A stretch of 64,000 bases of DNA from Metabacillus sp. B2-18 (GTDB lineage: Bacteria; Bacillota; Bacilli; Bacillales; Bacillaceae), in contig NZ_CP088245.1 of the NCBI RefSeq assembly GCF_021117275.1, positions 2,455,501-2,519,500 on the forward strand, written 5' to 3'. The notes beneath the pieces were generated by a model, which did no database searches, was not told the origin of the DNA, and worked only from the letters and a program-made list of their open reading frames with translations. The position numbers and the translations under genes were made by a program. This document shows, one piece after another, positions 61,205 through 64,000 of this stretch (positions are counted from its first letter, which is position 1; each line of letters starts with the position of its first letter).

Positions 61205-62275
61205 CTAAACGGATAAATGTTTCCAGACATTATCATAAAAATCTCTAAACCTCTTTATTTCCTTACTAGTAACATTTTGATCTGTAAAAAGTAAGGTAAT
61301 CACTTCTGCGTATCTTTTCGAAAAAAGAAAATAACCCAGTCCCTTACTAATCGGTTGTCTTAATGTAAAAGGAAGAGAGCTAGCATCGTGGCTATTTTCA
61401 TTCACTTGTACTTCATAGTCTCCGTTATCTTTTACATAAAGTTTAGCTCCATAGGTATTGTGAAAATTAGGAAACAATTCGATTGTTGTGTCATCATCAT
61501 TTTGTTTCGTGTTTCGCATAAATTCGGTTAACATGTCCTCATCATTTACTAGACTGATTTGTTTTTGTCCACGCCAAGTACGAGCACGAGAAAGATATTT
61601 TGTAAATAATTCTAACGTAAAATCTCCTTTTTTATGAAGAATCGGCTTGATGTTTTGGATGTTTTCCCAATCCTTCGCACAACGCTCCTGGATGGTTATA
61701 TTATTTATTGCTCTAAGATGATAAGCCTTTAGTAAATCAGTAGGCTCCAGCTTTACTCCTCGATCATTTTGCGTATCAAAAAAGGTAAAAGCCAAATCCT
61801 CTGAAGGAGTTGTGATAAATGTGAATTGGATATTAGGAAACAATAAAGAAACCTTTTCTTTCCATGCTTTATTCTCATCATGGTGAAAGAACCTTTGAAT
61901 GTTTTTAATATTTTTGATGGATTCTGGTGAGTTAAATTCCATCGCAATTTTGCCTTCTATTAATCTTCTATGTAATAGATAATACAGAATACTTAACGTA
62001 GTCATACGCTGCTGACCATCGATAATGAACAGCTTTTCTTTTTCATCATTTTTATGTAACAAGATGCTTCCCATATAATAAGGAACATTAGGCTGTGTTT
62101 CGAGGTGTTCTAGTAAGTCATTCAACAGCTCTTTTACCTTATTCACATTCCATACATATGGTCGTTGATAGGTATCGATTGCGATTGGATAAACTGCCTT
62201 TTCTTTAAAAAATTGCTCGAACGTACCAACCTCTACTTTTACATCATTCATTTTACTGGTTGTGGCGTATGTCAT
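61205..62275 (-). CDS. N-terminal fragment of the split DUF262 gene
   Basis: 356 codons. The DUF262 signature is clear: AVYPIAIDTYQRPYVWN, YYMGSILLHKNDEKE and FIIDGQQRMTTLSILYYLLH. TFFDTQNDRGVKLEPTDLLKAY matches the NDRG-type motif of the family. It ends prematurely at HLSV because of the 5-bp duplication. The promoter at 62371-62399 resembles the one before the HIT gene. Confidence 0.82.
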   Translation of the reverse strand: MTYATTSKMNDVKVEVGTFEQFFKEKAVYPIAIDTYQRPYVWNVNKVKELLNDLLEHLETQPNVPYYMGSILLHKNDEKEKLFIIDGQQRMTTLSILYYLLHRRLIEGKIAMEFNSPESIKNIKNIQRFFHHDENKAWKEKVSLLFPNIQFTFITTPSEDLAFTFFDTQNDRGVKLEPTDLLKAYHLRAINNITIQERCAKDWENIQNIKPILHKKGDFTLELFTKYLSRARTWRGQKQISLVNDEDMLTEFMRNTKQNDDDTTIELFPNFHNTYGAKLYVKDNGDYEVQVNENSHDASSLPFTLRQPISKGLGYFLFSKRYAEVITLLFTDQNVTSKEIKRFRDFYDNVWKHLSV

Positions 62276-62370
62276 CCTTGCTCAGCTCCGTTTGTGTAGG
62301 TTTGATTCTGTTTTTTTGTAGTCTACTACTACTCTGCTAATTCCTTAGTACTAGAGTAGTTAATAGCTTA

Positions 62371-62399
62371 ATTTTACCTCATTCGACATTTTTTGTTAA
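62371..62399 (-). promoter_or_regulatory. Promoter of the DUF262 operon with a 0A-box-like sequence
   Basis: Minus strand TTAACA, 17 bp, TAAAAT, with TGTCGAA in the spacer (62388-62382). Nearly identical to the HIT promoter at 23271-23299. Confidence 0.62.
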
Positions 62400-62425
62400 T
62401 TTAACTATTAAGAATGAATGAAAAA

Positions 62426-62448
62426 AGCCTTCTAGAGTTAAGAAGACT
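62426..62448 (-). terminator. Terminator of the VWA gene
   Basis: AGTCTTCT / AGAAGGCT stem (one G-U) with a 7-nt loop, then TTTTT on the minus strand. Confidence 0.75.
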
Positions 62449-62479
62449 AGTTCTTTCATTAAATATTTAGGTAGAAATA

Positions 62480-63130
62480 TTAATTTCTTGATCTTTTATG
62501 ATAATCACGTTCAATATCTTCTTTCCAGCTTCGATCAATTTTCTTCCCACTTCGCAGCTTTACTACGGCCTCGCTGACAGATTCATAATTTAATTGTGTT
62601 CCAATGTTGTCTGCGTGATAGTCAACGGCAAAGTCCTCTTCTATACCAAATTTTGCAGCAGTTGAAATGGCATCAATATTCGCACCTAGGAAGATGAAGT
62701 CCCATCCATATTTCTCTTTTTGGAGTGATATCATGTTCTTTATTTTGTCAGGAGTATATTCACGACTGCTATTTTCCATTCCATCTGTTGTGATGACGAA
62801 TAGCACCTTGTCCGCTCGTTCTTCTTCACTTGTGTGTTTTTGTACATTTACGATTTTTTGGATAGACATCCCGATTGCATCTAATAATGCAGTAGTTCCT
62901 CCTACCTCATAATCCTCTTCAGATAATGGAGATATACCTTTTACATTGATTCGATCGTGTAAAAGTTCATATTGATGGTTGAATAGAGCTGTTGTGACGA
63001 AAGCTTCTCCTTCAGCTTTTTTTTGCTTGCTTAGCATTGAATTAAAGCCACCAATTGTGTCTGATTCAAGTCCTGCCATTGAACCACTTTTGTCTAAGAT
63101 AAATACGATTTCTGTTATATTCTTTTTCAT
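62480..63130 (-). CDS. VWA-domain protein
   Basis: 216 aa, cytosolic, start after GGAGGATGACAAGAA. The MIDAS metal site is complete: DKSGS (13-17), the Thr in GGTTALLDA and Asp in TTDGMENSS. Single-domain VWA proteins act as scaffolds for AAA+ ATPases or other partners; none is encoded next to it. The partner and role are unknown. Confidence 0.82.
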   Translation of the reverse strand: MKKNITEIVFILDKSGSMAGLESDTIGGFNSMLSKQKKAEGEAFVTTALFNHQYELLHDRINVKGISPLSEEDYEVGGTTALLDAIGMSIQKIVNVQKHTSEEERADKVLFVITTDGMENSSREYTPDKIKNMISLQKEKYGWDFIFLGANIDAISTAAKFGIEEDFAVDYHADNIGTQLNYESVSEAVVKLRSGKKIDRSWKEDIERDYHKRSRN

Positions 63131-63257
63131 TTCTTGTCATCCTCCGTCATTAATTTATTTATAAATCAAGGATAACAAGATTTGAAAAAGTATCGGTCGC
63201 TTTCAAAGCGACATTTTATTAACCTTTGCTTTTTGTCTAGTTCTTTATTATTTATCA

Positions 63258-63575
63258 TTAAACTTTCTTTTTGAACCTATCTCCGGTATTGGAATAAACC
63301 AATGCAAAAATAATAAGTGATAAAAATAAAATAAGACCAATCATAAATATAGCTTGGTTTTCTAACAGCTCACTCAATCCAAATAATAAGATGCTAAAGC
63401 TAATTCCATACATAATATTCCCCATAAACTTACACAAAGCTACTTCATCGTATTGAGCTTTTTCACTGTCAGGCATTGTATTGTAACCTGCAAGTAATGA
63501 TGCTCCTTTTCCTTTTGAAAGCATAATACCAAAAATGAAGAACGGGATTGAAATAATAAGGCTGGCTACTCCCAA
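63258..63575 (-). CDS. DUF3784-like small membrane protein
   Basis: About 105 aa if the TTG at 63575 is used, 8 nt after AAAGGAGG; the ATG ten codons upstream puts that site inside the gene. Three membrane segments. KGKGASLLAGYNTMPDSEKAQYD between the first two is the DUF3784 signature. Function unknown. A GTCGCTT/AAGCGAC hairpin lies downstream at about 63196-63212. Confidence 0.75.
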   Translation of the reverse strand: MGVASLIISIPFFIFGIMLSKGKGASLLAGYNTMPDSEKAQYDEVALCKFMGNIMYGISFSILLFGLSELLENQAIFMIGLILFLSLIIFALVYSNTGDRFKKKV

Positions 63576-63867
63576 ACAAGTTACCTCCTTTCCTTTTCCT
63601 ATCAATTATCTGTTGATTAAACAATCGAGCGTTTAAAATTAATACGTTCTTAATAAGTCATATGTTTCATTAATTGAATATAGTCAGCAACCTATATTCG
63701 TTCAAACGCCTTCATTACTATCTTTTTTAACAAATAGAGAAATTTTAGACTTTTTTCATAGGTGTTAATCATTAATTAATAGTTCATTTATCCTATAAAA
63801 TCTATTATTTTTTATAAAAATATTATAGAATAGTAAAAACAAATAAGCTTTAAATAAAGGAGAGCAT

Positions 63868-64000
63868 ATGGACCTCATTAAATACCTATCAACCCTTACA
63901 ACATATGAACCGCAGCTTCGATTACTGATAGACTTAATTCCTGAGTTTATTGTGCTAAAAGATGGTAAAGGCAGATGGCTTGTCACGAATAAACTAGTGC
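63868..64000 (+). CDS. PAS-type sensor protein, 5' end only
   Basis: Start after AAAGGAGAGCAT. The 44 visible residues include YEPQLRLLIDLIPEFIVLKDGKGRWLVTN, typical of the beginning of a PAS domain in a histidine kinase or diguanylate cyclase. The output domain lies beyond the window. Confidence 0.6.
   Translation, partial: MDLIKYLSTLTTYEPQLRLLIDLIPEFIVLKDGKGRWLVTNKLV

Larger units (their letters stand above)
60798..62275 (-). pseudogene. DUF262 gene split by a 5-bp tandem duplication
   Basis: Two reading frames (62275-61205 and 61199-60798) meet at GTTTAGTTTA on the minus strand (plus strand TAAACTAAAC, 61201-61210). Removing one GTTTA restores TCC GTT TAC TTG AAG GAA, so that ...DNVWKHLSV joins YLKELFILANLMYYDKFG in one frame, giving about 490 residues. 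The restored protein has an N-terminal DUF262 domain and a helical C-terminal domain but no HNH motif. It would form an operon with the DUF262-DUF1524 nuclease. Confidence 0.75.

Overview
The window is low-GC DNA with strong AGGAGG ribosome-binding sites, CcpA-type cre boxes, LexA-type boxes of the Bacillus form, a B. subtilis-type frl (fructoselysine) cluster, HelD and a class D sortase. This points to a soil-type member of the Bacillaceae (Bacillus sensu lato). I recognise no tRNA, rRNA or CRISPR array.

Layout. (1) 0-13 kb looks like a defence/accessory island on the minus strand: a ZorA-like proton-channel protein cut by the left edge, a membrane-anchored coiled-coil protein, HelD, a 1220-aa helicase with a C-terminal nuclease-like domain, a small partner protein and an EVE-HNH endonuclease gene broken by one in-frame stop. 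A free-standing LAGLIDADG homing endonuclease follows on the plus strand. (2) 13.3-18.8 kb is a catabolic operon: FCD-type GntR regulator, polar amino-acid ABC importer, agmatinase-family ureohydrolase and a DUF1989 protein. (3) 19-27 kb is mixed: a coiled-coil protein, a GIY-YIG protein, a lone proteasome-like Ntn-hydrolase, MazG-like and HIT proteins, sortase D with its LPETA substrate, ThuA and a PhyH dioxygenase. (4) 27.5-31.3 kb carries three copies of a type I toxin-antitoxin locus. Each has a 28-30 aa Hol-Tox/BsrE-like peptide on the minus strand and an antisense RNA on the plus strand. Two complete copies have LexA boxes over the toxin promoter. (5) 31.8-38.4 kb is a HAD phosphatase plus frlR and frlBONMD, with an operator, a 17-bp-spaced promoter and a CodY-like box before frlB. 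(6) 38.6-51.8 kb holds an erythromycin-esterase-like lipoprotein and a sugar-utilisation operon: two GH2 enzymes, an ABC importer, membrane proteins, a secreted GH43 with two CBM-like domains, and an ArsR-type regulator. (7) 52-58.5 kb has DnaD-like proteins, a RibD/DHFR-like protein and two paralogous esterases, one exported and one cytosolic. (8) 58.9-64 kb has a pair of DUF262 (GmrSD-type) restriction-like genes, one broken by a 5-bp duplication, then a VWA protein, a DUF3784 membrane protein and the start of a PAS-type sensor.

Three themes stand out. The Hol-Tox array appears to be a DNA-damage-inducible, RNA-regulated toxin family. Two separate restriction-like genes are each interrupted by one small lesion. 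Short dispersed elements (GGGACGG palindromes, a duplicated promoter with a 0A-like box, a 270-bp direct repeat) are shared between unrelated loci. All functional calls come from reading motifs by eye; no database search was run.
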